From: Gaiellasilicea sp035575835
GTDB taxonomy: Bacteria; Actinomycetota; Thermoleophilia; Gaiellales; Gaiellaceae
Reading direction: 5' to 3'
Length of the DNA: 64,000 bases
Assembly (NCBI GenBank): GCA_035575835.1
Contig: DATLXM010000034.1
Location: 1-64,000 of the forward strand
Shown here piece after piece: positions 27,001 to 35,519 of the stretch (position 1 is its first letter; each line of letters starts with the position of its first letter). The notes under the pieces are model-generated. The model saw only the letters and a program-made list of their open reading frames with translations, ran no database searches and was not told the origin of the DNA. Position numbers and translations under genes: made by a program.

Positions 27001-28266
27001 ATGGGGTCTCGCAGAATCCGCATCGCTCCGTTGCTGCTGGCGCTCGCCGTGGCCGCTGCCTGCGCGACGGGAGCCCACGCAGCGGGACTGAAGGTGCTCT
27101 GGTTGAAGTCCGCCAATCACACCTCGTCGGCGCGCGGGATCCACTCGGTCGACCGGATCGTGATCCACGTCACCGAAGGAAGCTTCTGGGGGTCGGTGAG
27201 CTGGCTTCGCAATCGCCGCTCGCACGGCTCCTCGCACTACGTGATCTCACGCGGCGGCGACGTCGTTCAGCTCGTCAGCACCTCGAACGTTGCCTGGCAC
27301 GCCGGCAACCGCTGGGTCAACCGGCACTCGATCGGGATCGAGCACGAGGGCTTCACCCGCCGCGGCGGCTACACGGACGCCCAGTACCGCGCTTCGGCGC
27401 GACTCGTCGCCTACCTGGCCGCGAAGGCCGGGATGCCGGTCGACCGGAGGCACGTGATCGGGCACGCGGAGGTTCCGAACCCGCGCGGGCCCGGCGTCGG
27501 CGGGGTCGACCACCACACCGATCCGGGTCGCCACTGGAACTGGGAGCGCTACCTGGGGCTCGTCCGGCTCTACTCGAAGAACCCCGTGCAGCCGACCTAC
27601 TCGAAGCGGATCCCGAAGGTGGCGCCGCTCCCCCGCTCTGCCCGTCCGGCTGGCTCGGCGCGCACGGCCGTTCTCCCGGGCGCGGCGGTCCGCGGCATCT
27701 CGCACTGGTGGTCTGGGATCGACGCCGGGAAGCGGTGGCGCCGGGGCGTCTACAAGGTCGACTTCCTGGTCGATGGCGAGCGGCTCTGGACGGACAACGT
27801 CTGGCCGTTCGCCTTCGCCCGCGGACGCGGCTGGGACACCCGAACCGTCGCGAACGGGCGGCACATGCTCTCGCTCCGAATCTACGGGCGGGGCGGCTAC
27901 CGCGCCCGCAAGCAGATTCCCGTCCGCGTCGTCAACCCGCCACTCGCGCTCGCGGTCACCGGCGCGCTCGAGAACGGCGCCGTGCGCGGCGAACTCGTGC
28001 TCGAGGTCCGGCCGAGTCAGCAGGTCGCGCGGGTCGCCCTCTACGCGGACGGCAAGCCGGTCAGCCGCGACGCGAGCCCGCCGTACTCGCTTCGCTGGGA
28101 CACGACGGACCAGGCCGAGGGGCCACACGAGCTCCTCGTCTATGCCCGCGCCGCGAACGGCCGGCGTGCCGCCGAGACGCTTCCGGTCGTCGTCGCGAAC
28201 GCGAGCGACGCGCCTGCCTCGTTGTGGGGCCCCCCGGTCGATCACGCGGAGCCCCTGACGCCTTAA
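27001..28266 (+). CDS. N-acetylmuramoyl-L-alanine amidase (Amidase_2), copy 1
   Basis: A 421-residue secreted wall hydrolase. Signal peptide to about residue 28 (LLLALAVAAACATGAHAA). The amidase domain spans about 35-190: zinc ligand His in VIHVTEGSFWG, SSHYVISRGGDVVQLV, SIGIEHEGF and the second zinc region HHTDPGRHWNW. The C-terminal 200 residues hold two Ig-like beta domains (VYKVDFLVDGERLWTD). ATG 27001 has GAGGAGGG upstream; ATG 26971 is in frame but lacks one. Paralogous to the next gene. Confidence 0.93.
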   Translation: MGSRRIRIAPLLLALAVAAACATGAHAAGLKVLWLKSANHTSSARGIHSVDRIVIHVTEGSFWGSVSWLRNRRSHGSSHYVISRGGDVVQLVSTSNVAWHAGNRWVNRHSIGIEHEGFTRRGGYTDAQYRASARLVAYLAAKAGMPVDRRHVIGHAEVPNPRGPGVGGVDHHTDPGRHWNWERYLGLVRLYSKNPVQPTYSKRIPKVAPLPRSARPAGSARTAVLPGAAVRGISHWWSGIDAGKRWRRGVYKVDFLVDGERLWTDNVWPFAFARGRGWDTRTVANGRHMLSLRIYGRGGYRARKQIPVRVVNPPLALAVTGALENGAVRGELVLEVRPSQQVARVALYADGKPVSRDASPPYSLRWDTTDQAEGPHELLVYARAANGRRAAETLPVVVANASDAPASLWGPPVDHAEPLTP

Positions 28267-28307
28267 CAAGACCCTTGCGTGTCGGGGCTACCCTGCGCTC
28301 GCGGCAA

Positions 28308-29792
28308 ATGGCTCTACGACTCGCGAAAACCGTCGCTGCGATCTCCGTCGCAGCTTTTCTGCTCGCCCCTGGCGCGGGCGCTGCGACCGCGCTTCGGCCG
28401 CCCGTGACGTGGCTCAAGGGCGATGGGAACTACACGAAGGCGAGCAGGGCGCCGCAGTCGATCGACCGGGTCGTCGTCCACGTGACCGAGGGCCAGTTCT
28501 GGGGCGCGGTCAGCTGGCTCAAGAACCCCCGCGCCCATGCCTCCTCCCACTTCGTCGTCTCGCGCGCAGGGAAGATCGTCCAGCTCGTCCACACCTCCGA
28601 CATCGCCTGGCACGCGGGCAACTGGAGGACGAACGTCGAGTCGGTCGGGATCGAGCACGAAGGGTTCACGTACGGGCCCGACGGGTTCACGGACGCGCAG
28701 TACCGGAACTCCGCCCGCCTCACCGCCTGGCTCGTCCGCCGGGCGCTGATGCCGGTCAACCGGCGCACGATCATCGGCCACTCCGAGGTGCCCGGGCCCG
28801 GGGGCCGCAAGGGGGGCGCGAGCGGTCACACGGATCCCGGCCCCCGCTGGAACTGGACGCGCTACCTGGCGCTCGTCCGCAGCTACGCGGGGGTCGAGAA
28901 GCCGCGCGTCCTTCCGCTCGTGCCGGCGGGAGCGCTCCGCGGGATCGTTCCCTGGCGCGCGAAAACCGCCGGCGGGATCCGCCGGGTCGAGTTCTCGATC
29001 GACGGCCGCGTCGTCTGGGTCGACGACCGTGCGCCCTTCGCCTACCGCGGCGGGGGGGCGTTGAACACGACGACGCTCGCCAACGGAAGGCATGTGCTCC
29101 AGGTGCACGGGATCGTCGGCCCCGGCCGCTACGACATCGCCCGCGCGGCGATCGTCGTCGACAACAGGGCCTTCAGGCTCACGTCCGCGGGCGCGCGTCC
29201 GTGGACGAAGGTGCGCGGCACGCTCACGCTACGCTCGCGGGTCTGGGGCGCGCCGGCGAAGCAGGTCTCGTTCCGCGTCGACGGCCAGGTCCAGAGGATC
29301 GACCGCACGGCCCCGTTCACCTTCAGCTGGACGACGAAGGGCTCGAAGAACGGCAAGCACATGCTCGAGCTCGTCGCCACCGCGCTCGACGGGCGGGTGA
29401 CCCGCCGCAGGATCCCGGTCGTCGTCGCGAACAGGGTCGTCGGGCGGTCGGCGCCGAAACCTCCGCCGAAGCCGAAGGCGAAGGCGAAGCCCGCGCCCGT
29501 GCCGGTTCCGCTCAGGATCGTTTCCCAGTCGATCGTCGACGGTCAGGTTGCGACCGGGCTCGTCCTCTGGCGGGTCGAGGTGAATCGCCCCGTGGAGGTG
29601 GAGTTCCTGGTCGACGGCGTCGTCCGCGGGACGGACGTGGCCGGGCCCTACACCTTCGGCTGGAACGCGAGCGCGGAGGCGCCCGGCGAGCACCGGTTGA
29701 CCGCCCGCGCGACCGCCAGGGACGGCAAGACCGTCGCGGCGACGGTCACCGTCACCGCGCCTGCACCAGCTTCCGGTACCGAAGCACCCTGA
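28308..29792 (+). CDS. N-acetylmuramoyl-L-alanine amidase (Amidase_2), copy 2
   Basis: A 494-residue paralogue of the preceding gene. Signal peptide to about residue 25, then the same amidase blocks: VVHVTEGQFWGAVSWLK, SSHFVVSRAGKIVQLVH, SVGIEHEGF, GHTDPGPRWNW. The tail contains three Ig-like units of the type VEFSIDGRVVWVDD..PF, the last after a Pro/Lys hinge (PKPPPKPKAKAKP). Copy 1 has two such units. The 3' end overlaps the convergent GH3 gene by 41 bp. Confidence 0.93.
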   Translation: MALRLAKTVAAISVAAFLLAPGAGAATALRPPVTWLKGDGNYTKASRAPQSIDRVVVHVTEGQFWGAVSWLKNPRAHASSHFVVSRAGKIVQLVHTSDIAWHAGNWRTNVESVGIEHEGFTYGPDGFTDAQYRNSARLTAWLVRRALMPVNRRTIIGHSEVPGPGGRKGGASGHTDPGPRWNWTRYLALVRSYAGVEKPRVLPLVPAGALRGIVPWRAKTAGGIRRVEFSIDGRVVWVDDRAPFAYRGGGALNTTTLANGRHVLQVHGIVGPGRYDIARAAIVVDNRAFRLTSAGARPWTKVRGTLTLRSRVWGAPAKQVSFRVDGQVQRIDRTAPFTFSWTTKGSKNGKHMLELVATALDGRVTRRRIPVVVANRVVGRSAPKPPPKPKAKAKPAPVPVPLRIVSQSIVDGQVATGLVLWRVEVNRPVEVEFLVDGVVRGTDVAGPYTFGWNASAEAPGEHRLTARATARDGKTVAATVTVTAPAPASGTEAP

Positions 29793-30636
29793 CGACCTTG
29801 GCGTCGAGCGTCCCGGCTCGCGCGAGCGGCACCAGGGCATCGACCATCCGCCCGGCGTCACGCGCGCTCGTCGTCAGCACGAGGTCGGCGCCCGCCTCGA
29901 TCGCGAGCCGCGCCCAGTACGGCGCGAAGGGGCTCCCGAGCACGCCGAGCGAGTCCGTGATCGCGACCCCGCGGAAGCCCATCCCCCGCAAGAGCCGGTA
30001 GGTGGCGGGCTCGAGCGAGGCGCGGCGGGAGCCGAGCCGGGGATAGATCGCGTGACCGACCATCACGCACGGCACGCCCGCCTTCACCGCCGCCCGGAAG
30101 GGCGCGAGATCCTGCGCGCGGAGGGCGCCGTAGACGCGCGCCTCGTCGGTGGAGAGCGGAGTCGAGCCGAGGCCCGGGAAGTGCTTGACGCACGCCGCGG
30201 CGCCGAGGCCCCGCGCGAAGGCGACGCCGTACTCGGGCCGGGCGAACTGGCGTGAGCCGAGCGGCCCGTCCGGGAGGTCGAGCACCGGCGCGAAGTCGCC
30301 GTCCACACCTGCGCGCCGAAGGCCGGCGGCGGTCTCACGTCCGGCCGCGAAGGCCTCGGCAGAGCTGCGGTAACTCGACGCGGCGCGCCAGGGCGCGATC
30401 CGGGAAAACGTCTTCACGATCCCGCCCTCCTGATCTGCGAAGACGAGCGCGCCGCCCGGCCTCGGGTCGTCCGTCGTCCACTGACGCACGAGCACCCCAC
30501 CGAATCCGCCCGGGGCCGGCATTCCGGCGACGACGAGCAGAGCTGCCTTTTCTCGCGCCGTCAGCGCGGCTGCCTCGGTCTCGGCCGACGAGCCGGTGAT
30601 CAGCAGGGCGAGCGCGGAGGCGACCGCAGCGATCAC
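29752..30636 (-). CDS. Glycoside hydrolase family 3 (NagZ-like) protein
   Basis: A 294-residue single-domain GH3 protein, probably exported (a hydrophobic AAVASALALLITGSS start). Landmarks: FADQEGGIVKTF, VDGDFAPVLDL, the NagZ-type KHFPGLGSTPLSTDEA, and AITDSLGV with the candidate nucleophile Asp. NagZ-type enzymes remove N-acetylglucosamine from wall fragments. It is shorter than usual at the N-terminus, and the substrate is inferred. Beside two amidases it suggests a peptidoglycan turnover island. Confidence 0.85.
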   Translation of the reverse strand: MIAAVASALALLITGSSAETEAAALTAREKAALLVVAGMPAPGGFGGVLVRQWTTDDPRPGGALVFADQEGGIVKTFSRIAPWRAASSYRSSAEAFAAGRETAAGLRRAGVDGDFAPVLDLPDGPLGSRQFARPEYGVAFARGLGAAACVKHFPGLGSTPLSTDEARVYGALRAQDLAPFRAAVKAGVPCVMVGHAIYPRLGSRRASLEPATYRLLRGMGFRGVAITDSLGVLGSPFAPYWARLAIEAGADLVLTTSARDAGRMVDALVPLARAGTLDAKVVRVLRYRKLVQAR

Positions 30637-30739
30637 GGGTACAGGTCCTGAAAAGTGACCGAGTGCTCCTCGGCCTCGTCGATCAGCGCGGGCTCGACCA
30701 CGAGCCCGCTGGGTGCACCCGCGTCCACGGCGCCAAAGG

Positions 30740-30745
30740 TACCCT
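30740..30745 (+). promoter_or_regulatory. Leaderless-type -10 box TACCCT
   Basis: TACCCT, six bases, GTG 30752; no ribosome binding site. Confidence 0.5.
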
Positions 30746-30751
30746 TCAGGC

Positions 30752-31939
30752 GTGGCCGTCACGAGCACGAAACCGGCGCTCGACCCGCTCGACTTCCTCG
30801 GAATCGACGCACTCCTCGACGACGAGGAGAAGGCGATCCGCGACACCGTGCGTGCATTCGTGCGGGAGCGCGTCCTGCCCGACGTCGGCGACTGGTTCGA
30901 GCAGGGGATCCTCCCGCGGGAGCTGATCTCCGAGCTCGGCAAGCTGGGCCTCTTCGGGATGCACCTCGACGGCTACGGCCTCCCGGGCGCGAGCGCCGTC
31001 GCCTACGGGCTCACCTGTCTCGAGCTCGAGGCCGGGGACTCGGGCGTCCGCAGCGCCGTCTCGGTGCAGGGCTCGCTCGCGATGTACTCGATCTGGAAAT
31101 GGGGCTCCGAGGAGCAGAAGCAGCGCTGGCTGCCCGCGATGCACACCGGCGAGGCGATCGGCTGCTTTGGCCTGACAGAGCCGGATGCCGGTTCCGACCC
31201 CGGCTCGATGCGCACGCACGCGAAGCGCGACGGCTCCGACTGGATCCTGAACGGTGCCAAGATGTGGATCACGAACGGGACGATCGCGGACGTGGCGACC
31301 GTCTGGGCGCGCACCGAGGACGGCGCGATCCGCGGCTTCCTCGTCGAGAAGGGCACGCCCGGCTTCACGGCGCCCGAGATCCACAAGAAGCTCTCGCTCC
31401 GCGCCTCCGTCACCTCCGAGCTCGTGCTCCAGGACGTGCGTGTCCCCGCCGACGCGATGTTCCCGGACGTCGACAGCCTCCGCGGGCCGCTCTCCTGCCT
31501 GAACGAGGCGCGCTACGGGATCGTCTGGGGCGCAGTCGGCGCCGGCCGCGCCTGCTTCGAGTCCGCGCTCGACTACTCGAAGGAGCGGATCGTCTTCTCC
31601 AAGCCGATCTCCGCCTACCAGCTGACCCAGCAGAAGCTCGCGGAGATGGCGCTCGAGCTCAACCGCGGCCTGCTCGTCGCGCTTCACATCGGGCGGATGA
31701 AGGACGACGGCACGCTCCGCCAGGAGCACGTGTCACTCGGGAAGATGGGCAACGTGCGCGGCGCGATCGAGGTCGCGCGCTCGGCGCGGACGATTCTGGG
31801 CGGGAACGGGATCACGCTCGAGTATCCGGTGATCCGGCACATGAACAATCTCGAGTCCGTCCTGACCTATGAGGGCACCCACGAGGTGCACACCCTCGTC
31901 GTCGGCGGCGCGCTCACCGGCACCAGCGCCTTCCGCTAG
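30752..31939 (+). CDS. Acyl-CoA dehydrogenase, glutaryl-CoA dehydrogenase-like (copy 3)
   Basis: A 395-residue flavoprotein. The N-terminal LDPLDFLGIDALLDDEEKAI, GCFGLTEPDAGSDPGSM, WILNGAKMWITNGT and ILGGNGITLEYPVIRHMNN followed by YEGTHEVHTLVVG match glutaryl-CoA dehydrogenases, with Glu in YEGTHE as the base. The decarboxylating role (lysine/tryptophan breakdown) is likely but not proven. GTG 30752 has a TACCCT box six bases upstream. Confidence 0.92.
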   Translation: MAVTSTKPALDPLDFLGIDALLDDEEKAIRDTVRAFVRERVLPDVGDWFEQGILPRELISELGKLGLFGMHLDGYGLPGASAVAYGLTCLELEAGDSGVRSAVSVQGSLAMYSIWKWGSEEQKQRWLPAMHTGEAIGCFGLTEPDAGSDPGSMRTHAKRDGSDWILNGAKMWITNGTIADVATVWARTEDGAIRGFLVEKGTPGFTAPEIHKKLSLRASVTSELVLQDVRVPADAMFPDVDSLRGPLSCLNEARYGIVWGAVGAGRACFESALDYSKERIVFSKPISAYQLTQQKLAEMALELNRGLLVALHIGRMKDDGTLRQEHVSLGKMGNVRGAIEVARSARTILGGNGITLEYPVIRHMNNLESVLTYEGTHEVHTLVVGGALTGTSAFR

Positions 31940-31946
31940 CCGGCTC

Positions 31947-32438
31947 GTGCGCCCCGCCCTTCTCCTCGCGGCGTTCACCCTTCTCACAGCCGCTCCCAGC
32001 GCGGCCGCGCCCCCGCAGGCGGGCCTGCTCGTGCCCGGCAAGAGCCTCGGCGGGCTCGAGCTCGGGGCGACGAAGAAGCAGGTCGAGCGAGCGTGGGGCC
32101 GTGCCTACGGCGTCTGCACGGGGTGCGCGCGCGAGACGTGGTACTTCAACTACTACGCGTTCCAGCCGAGAGGCGCCGCGGTCGAGTTCCGGGACGGCCG
32201 GGCGATCGCGATCCACACGATCCATTCACCGATCGCCTGGCACACGCGCAAGGGACTCACGCTCGGGGATCCCGTGGCGGAGATCACCGTCCTCTATGGG
32301 GCCCTGACCCGGCGCGAGTGCGGCAATCACTACGCGCTCTTGCTCCCACGGGCAGGCGCTCTCACGGTCTTCTACGTCCTTCACGACCGGCTCTGGGCCT
32401 TCGGGCTCGCCCGGAGCGGGGTTCCGGTCTGCCGCTAG
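31947..32438 (+). CDS. Secreted protein of unknown function
   Basis: A 163-residue protein with a signal peptide (LLLAAFTLLTAAPSAAA) and a mature domain with repeated patterns: LVPGKSLGGLELGATKKQVE early and GLTLGDPVAEITVLYG later. Two such units resemble the fold of SmpA/OmlA- or BamE-like small domains, but I do not claim membership. Cysteines VCTGCAR, ECGN and VCR could form disulfides. Its TAG interlocks with tetR on CTAG. Confidence 0.7.
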   Translation: MRPALLLAAFTLLTAAPSAAAPPQAGLLVPGKSLGGLELGATKKQVERAWGRAYGVCTGCARETWYFNYYAFQPRGAAVEFRDGRAIAIHTIHSPIAWHTRKGLTLGDPVAEITVLYGALTRRECGNHYALLLPRAGALTVFYVLHDRLWAFGLARSGVPVCR

Positions 32439-33049
32439 ACGGCTGCCGGCGCGACGGCCGCCAATCCGCCGCAGACGACCTCGATGATCGTCCGCTCGGC
32501 GAGCGCAACCTCCTCGTCGCCGTCGGGAAGCTGACCGAGCACCCAGCCGGTCAGCACCTCCTCGAGCCCTCCGTAGAAGATCCAGCTCGCGAGGCGCGGG
32601 TCGACTCCGGACCGGAACGAGCCGTCCGCCTGGCCCCGCTCGATCACCCGCTGGATGATCGTGAAGCCCTCGCGGATCTCCTCGACCTGACCCTGGAGCT
32701 GGGGGCTGCGCGCGACCTCGCGCACCATCACGCGGACGAGGTCGGGGTCGTTCCGCCACGAGCGGAGGAGGAGCTTCGCGATCCCCTCGAGCTGCTGGAG
32801 CGGAGCCTCGTCCGACTCCTCGACACGCCGGAACGCCTCGAGCAACTCGCTCCAGTTCTCCCTGAAGACGGTCTCGAGCACCTCCTCCTTGGAGGCGAAG
32901 TAGTGGTAGAGCAGGCCGTGGGCGATCCCCGCCTCCTCGGCGATGTCTCCGACCCGCGAGGTGTGATAGCCCTTCTGCGCGAAGACGCGGACAGCGGCGT
33001 CGAGGATCAGGCGGCGCTTCTCCTCCTGGAGTGTTGAACGGTCAGTCAA
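32435..33049 (-). CDS. TetR-family transcriptional regulator (FadR-like)
   Basis: A 204-residue repressor. The helix-turn-helix is at about residues 15-60 (RVGDIAEEAGIAHGLLYHYF); the remaining helices form the ligand domain. The start is TTG 33049, and the codons TTG ACT GAC CGT TCA are themselves the operator. The same 16-mer lies before the acyl-CoA dehydrogenase operon and the divergent CoA-transferase starts 34 bp away. An acyl-CoA inducer is the natural guess. Confidence 0.9.
   Translation of the reverse strand: MTDRSTLQEEKRRLILDAAVRVFAQKGYHTSRVGDIAEEAGIAHGLLYHYFASKEEVLETVFRENWSELLEAFRRVEESDEAPLQQLEGIAKLLLRSWRNDPDLVRVMVREVARSPQLQGQVEEIREGFTIIQRVIERGQADGSFRSGVDPRLASWIFYGGLEEVLTGWVLGQLPDGDEEVALAERTIIEVVCGGLAAVAPAAV
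33034..33049 (-). promoter_or_regulatory. TetR operator over its own start codon
   Basis: TTGAACGGTCAGTCAA, identical to 26879-26894. A minus-strand TAGGGT box (33059-33064) lies 9 bases upstream of the TTG start, so the operator begins just after the expected transcription start. This implies autorepression, and possibly control of the divergent CoA-transferase. Confidence 0.65.
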
Positions 33050-33082
33050 CGTCGTCGCACCCTAGTGGTAGCGTCGGCAGCC

Positions 33083-34048
33083 GTGCAACCGCTGGCCGAC
33101 ATGCTCGTGGTCGACCTCACCCGCTATCTCCCGGGGGCCTATGCCTCCCGGGAGCTCCTGAGGCTCGGGGCTCGCGTCGTCCGGCTCGAGGCCCCGGAGG
33201 GCGATCCGATGCGCCACGTCGCGCCCGCTTGGGATGCGGCGCTCGGTTCGGGCAAGGAGTCCGTCGTCTGTGACCTCAAGGCCGAGCCAGCCTTCGCGCA
33301 GGCGCTCTGCGCGCGCGCCGACGTCATCCTCGAGGGCTTCCGGCCCGGAGTCGCCGCCCGCCTCGGCGTCGGGCCGGACGACGTGCCCGACCGCACCGTC
33401 TATTGCTCGATCACCGGGTTCGGCACCGACGGCCCTCACGTCGATCGCGCCGGCCACGACCTCAACTACCTCGGCTGGGCGGGCGTCCTCGAAGACACGG
33501 CGCCGGGGCTGCCCCCACTCCAGCCGGCCGACCTCGCCGCCGGCGCGCTCGCCGCAACGGTCGACATCCTCGCCGCCCTCCTCGAGCGGGAGCGCACCGG
33601 GGTCGGCGGACGGCTGACGATCTCGATGACCCACGGCGCCCACCGGCTCGTCTCGCACCGGCTCGGCGGCGACCCGCTCCCCCGGTTCCTCACGGGCGGT
33701 CTCGCCTGCTACGCGATCTACCCGACGGCCGACGGTCGCCACCTCACCGTCGGTGCGCTCGAGCCGAAGTTCTTCCTCCGGCTCTGCGAGGTGATCGAGA
33801 GGCCAGAGCTCGCGGAGCTCCATCTGGACGAAGCCCGTCAGAAGGAACTCGGATCCGCGCTCGCGGCCACCTTTGCGAAACGACCGCTTTCCGAGTGGCT
33901 CGAGCGCTTCGACGGGGAAGACGTCGCCGCGGGTCCGGTTGCCACCCTTGCCGAGGCGGCAGGCTCGTTCGGCCACCAGGGGGCCGCGGTCGCACCCGGA
34001 ATCGGCGCGCATACGGCGCAGTGGCGCGACGAACTGGGGTTTCGATGA
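33083..34048 (+). CDS. CaiB/BaiF family III CoA-transferase
   Basis: A 321-residue protein of the family that includes alpha-methylacyl-CoA racemase and formyl-CoA transferase. MLVVDLTRYLPGAYASRELL, VRLEAPEGDPMRH, VILEGFRPGVAARLG and GHDLNYLGWAGVL are family blocks; the catalytic Asp is expected in GHDLNY. The racemase-like GHDLNYL favours a methylacyl-CoA racemase role. Start GTG 33083 has a TAGCGT box eight bases upstream; GTG 33065 and ATG 33101 are also in frame. Divergent from tetR. Confidence 0.88.
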   Translation: MQPLADMLVVDLTRYLPGAYASRELLRLGARVVRLEAPEGDPMRHVAPAWDAALGSGKESVVCDLKAEPAFAQALCARADVILEGFRPGVAARLGVGPDDVPDRTVYCSITGFGTDGPHVDRAGHDLNYLGWAGVLEDTAPGLPPLQPADLAAGALAATVDILAALLERERTGVGGRLTISMTHGAHRLVSHRLGGDPLPRFLTGGLACYAIYPTADGRHLTVGALEPKFFLRLCEVIERPELAELHLDEARQKELGSALAATFAKRPLSEWLERFDGEDVAAGPVATLAEAAGSFGHQGAAVAPGIGAHTAQWRDELGFR

Positions 34049-34398
34049 GGCGGCTGCTGCTGCTGGTCGCGCTGCTCCTCCGTTGCCGGTCGTTGCCGGC
34101 CTCGCGGTCGAGGGGAACGCGCGCAGCCTCCCCCGGCCGGAGCAGGGATCCTCTCCCGGCTACACCGACCTCTACGCGCCCCACTTCCACGGTCAGAACC
34201 TCGAGCTCCGCGGTGTCCCGGCCGGCACCTATGTGCTCGTCCACCGCGCGAACCCCGAGGAGCGGCTCGAGGAGCTCGACTACACGAACAACGCGGCCTC
34301 GTTGCGAATCAGGCTCTCGTGGAGCGGCGCAACCCCGCGCGTAGAGACCCTTCGCGTTTGCGAGGGGCAGCGCGAAATGCTGAGCGGGTGGCCGTCCG
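34045..34398 (+). pseudogene. Remnant of a lysyl-oxidase-like secreted protein
   Basis: ATG 34045 overlaps the CoA-transferase stop and opens a signal peptide (MRRLLLLVALLL), but the conserved part lies in another frame. Rereading one base near 34080 gives PLPVVAGLAVEGNA and then EQGSSPGYTDLYAPHFHGQN and RGVPAGTYVLVHRANPEERL, EELDYTNNAASLRIRL. These match the last quarter of bacterial lysyl-oxidase-like proteins; the copper-binding middle is missing. The frame has no stop before the convergent HAD gene. I read it as an internally deleted, frameshifted remnant. Confidence 0.6.
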
Positions 34399-35088
34399 TT
34401 ACGGGGCGAGGCCGAGAGCGGCAGGGAGCGCGAGCAGCGATTCGATCCGGCCGGGCTCGCCGGGATGGCGCCCGTCGCGGTCGAGCAGGAACGCCTGCAT
34501 CCCGAGCGCCCGGGCGCCCTCGACGTCGTCCTCGTAGGAGTCGCCGACCATCGCCGTTTCCGCCGCTTCGACGTCGAGGAGCGCGAGCGCGCGGTGGAAG
34601 ATGTCCGGGTGCGGCTTGGCCCGCCCGAAGTCGCGGGACCCGACCGCGCAGTCGACGTCGAGCGCATGGTGCCGGACGAACTCCTCGAGGTCGCGGCTGC
34701 CGTTCGAGATCAGACCCACCTTGAGGTCGTGGCGGCGCAGCTCGGCGAGCACCGGGAGCGCGTCGTCGTAGAGCGTGAACTTGTCGTGCTGCTCCCAGAC
34801 GGCGACGAGATCGGCCGCGCACTCGCGCGCGCCTTCGGCATCGCCGCCCATTCCGCGGACGATCCTCTCGGTGAACGCGACCCAGAGCTCGTCGTCGTGC
34901 ACATGCTCGGGGTGGCGCTGGAGCGACCCGATCGCGGTCTGCCGTGCCTCTTCGTACCGTGCCGGATCGAGCACGAGCCCATGACGCTCTCCGAGCTTGC
35001 GGTATCCCTCGGGCCCGAGCTCGGGCCCCGGGAGCGCGAGCGTGAAGTCGACGTCGAAGATCACAGCGCTCAGTCGTCGCTCGGGCAT
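34399..35088 (-). CDS. HAD-superfamily hydrolase
   Basis: A 229-residue phosphatase-like protein. HAD motifs: I, VIFDVDFTLA (the second Asp normally followed by GT is here FT); II, GLISNGS; III, Lys in RAKPHPDIF; IV, MVGDSYEDDVEGA. The cap between residues 25 and 100 is helical. The substrate is unknown. ATG 35088 lies seven bases after a TATCCT box on the minus strand, again without a ribosome binding site. Confidence 0.88.
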   Translation of the reverse strand: MPERRLSAVIFDVDFTLALPGPELGPEGYRKLGERHGLVLDPARYEEARQTAIGSLQRHPEHVHDDELWVAFTERIVRGMGGDAEGARECAADLVAVWEQHDKFTLYDDALPVLAELRRHDLKVGLISNGSRDLEEFVRHHALDVDCAVGSRDFGRAKPHPDIFHRALALLDVEAAETAMVGDSYEDDVEGARALGMQAFLLDRDGRHPGEPGRIESLLALPAALGLAP

Positions 35089-35095
35089 GGGTTCG

Positions 35096-35105
35096 AGGAT
35101 AGCCT
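35096..35105. promoter_or_regulatory. Overlapping divergent -10 boxes (AGGATAGCCT)
   Basis: Plus strand TAGCCT lies six bases before ATG 35112; minus strand TATCCT lies seven bases before ATG 35088. The two share one TA step, so a 23-bp gap serves both genes. Confidence 0.6.
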
Positions 35106-35111
35106 TGGCCC

Positions 35112-35510
35112 ATGCGCACCCCGGCCGAGATCCTCCGCGAGGCGAAGACGATCGCGCTCGTCGGTGCCTCACCGAAGCCCGACCGGCCGAGCCACGGCGT
35201 CATGCGCTACCTGCTTGCTCAGGGTTACGACGTCATTCCCGTGCGACCCGAGGGCTGCGACGAGGTACTTGGGATCCCGTGTCACCGCTCGCTCGCCGAG
35301 ATCGACCGTCCGATCGACGTCGTCGACGTCTTCCGGCGCGCCGAGTTCACGCCGGAGGTCGCGCAGGCTGCAGTCGACGTGGGCGCGAAGGCGCTCTGGC
35401 TGCAGCTCGAGATCGTCTCGCCCGAGTCGCGTCGGATCGCCAAGGCGGCCGGCCTGGACTACGTCGAGAACGCCTGCACCGCCGTCGTCCACTCGAACGA
35501 AGTGGTCTAG
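35112..35510 (+). CDS. CoA-binding domain protein (YccU-like)
   Basis: A 132-residue Rossmann-fold CoA-binding protein. IALVGASPKPDRPSHGVMRY is the nucleotide loop, VIPVRPEGCDEVLGIPCHRSL the second block and ALWLQLEIVSPE the third. Such stand-alone domains resemble part of succinyl-CoA synthetase; their role is unknown. Its TAG stop forms the first three bases of the -10 box of the next gene. Confidence 0.9.
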   Translation: MRTPAEILREAKTIALVGASPKPDRPSHGVMRYLLAQGYDVIPVRPEGCDEVLGIPCHRSLAEIDRPIDVVDVFRRAEFTPEVAQAAVDVGAKALWLQLEIVSPESRRIAKAAGLDYVENACTAVVHSNEVV

Positions 35511-35513
35511 GCT
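35508..35513 (+). promoter_or_regulatory. Leaderless-type -10 box TAGGCT
   Basis: TAGGCT, six bases, ATG 35520. The TAG is also the stop codon of the upstream gene. Confidence 0.5.
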
Positions 35514-35519
35514 CCACGG

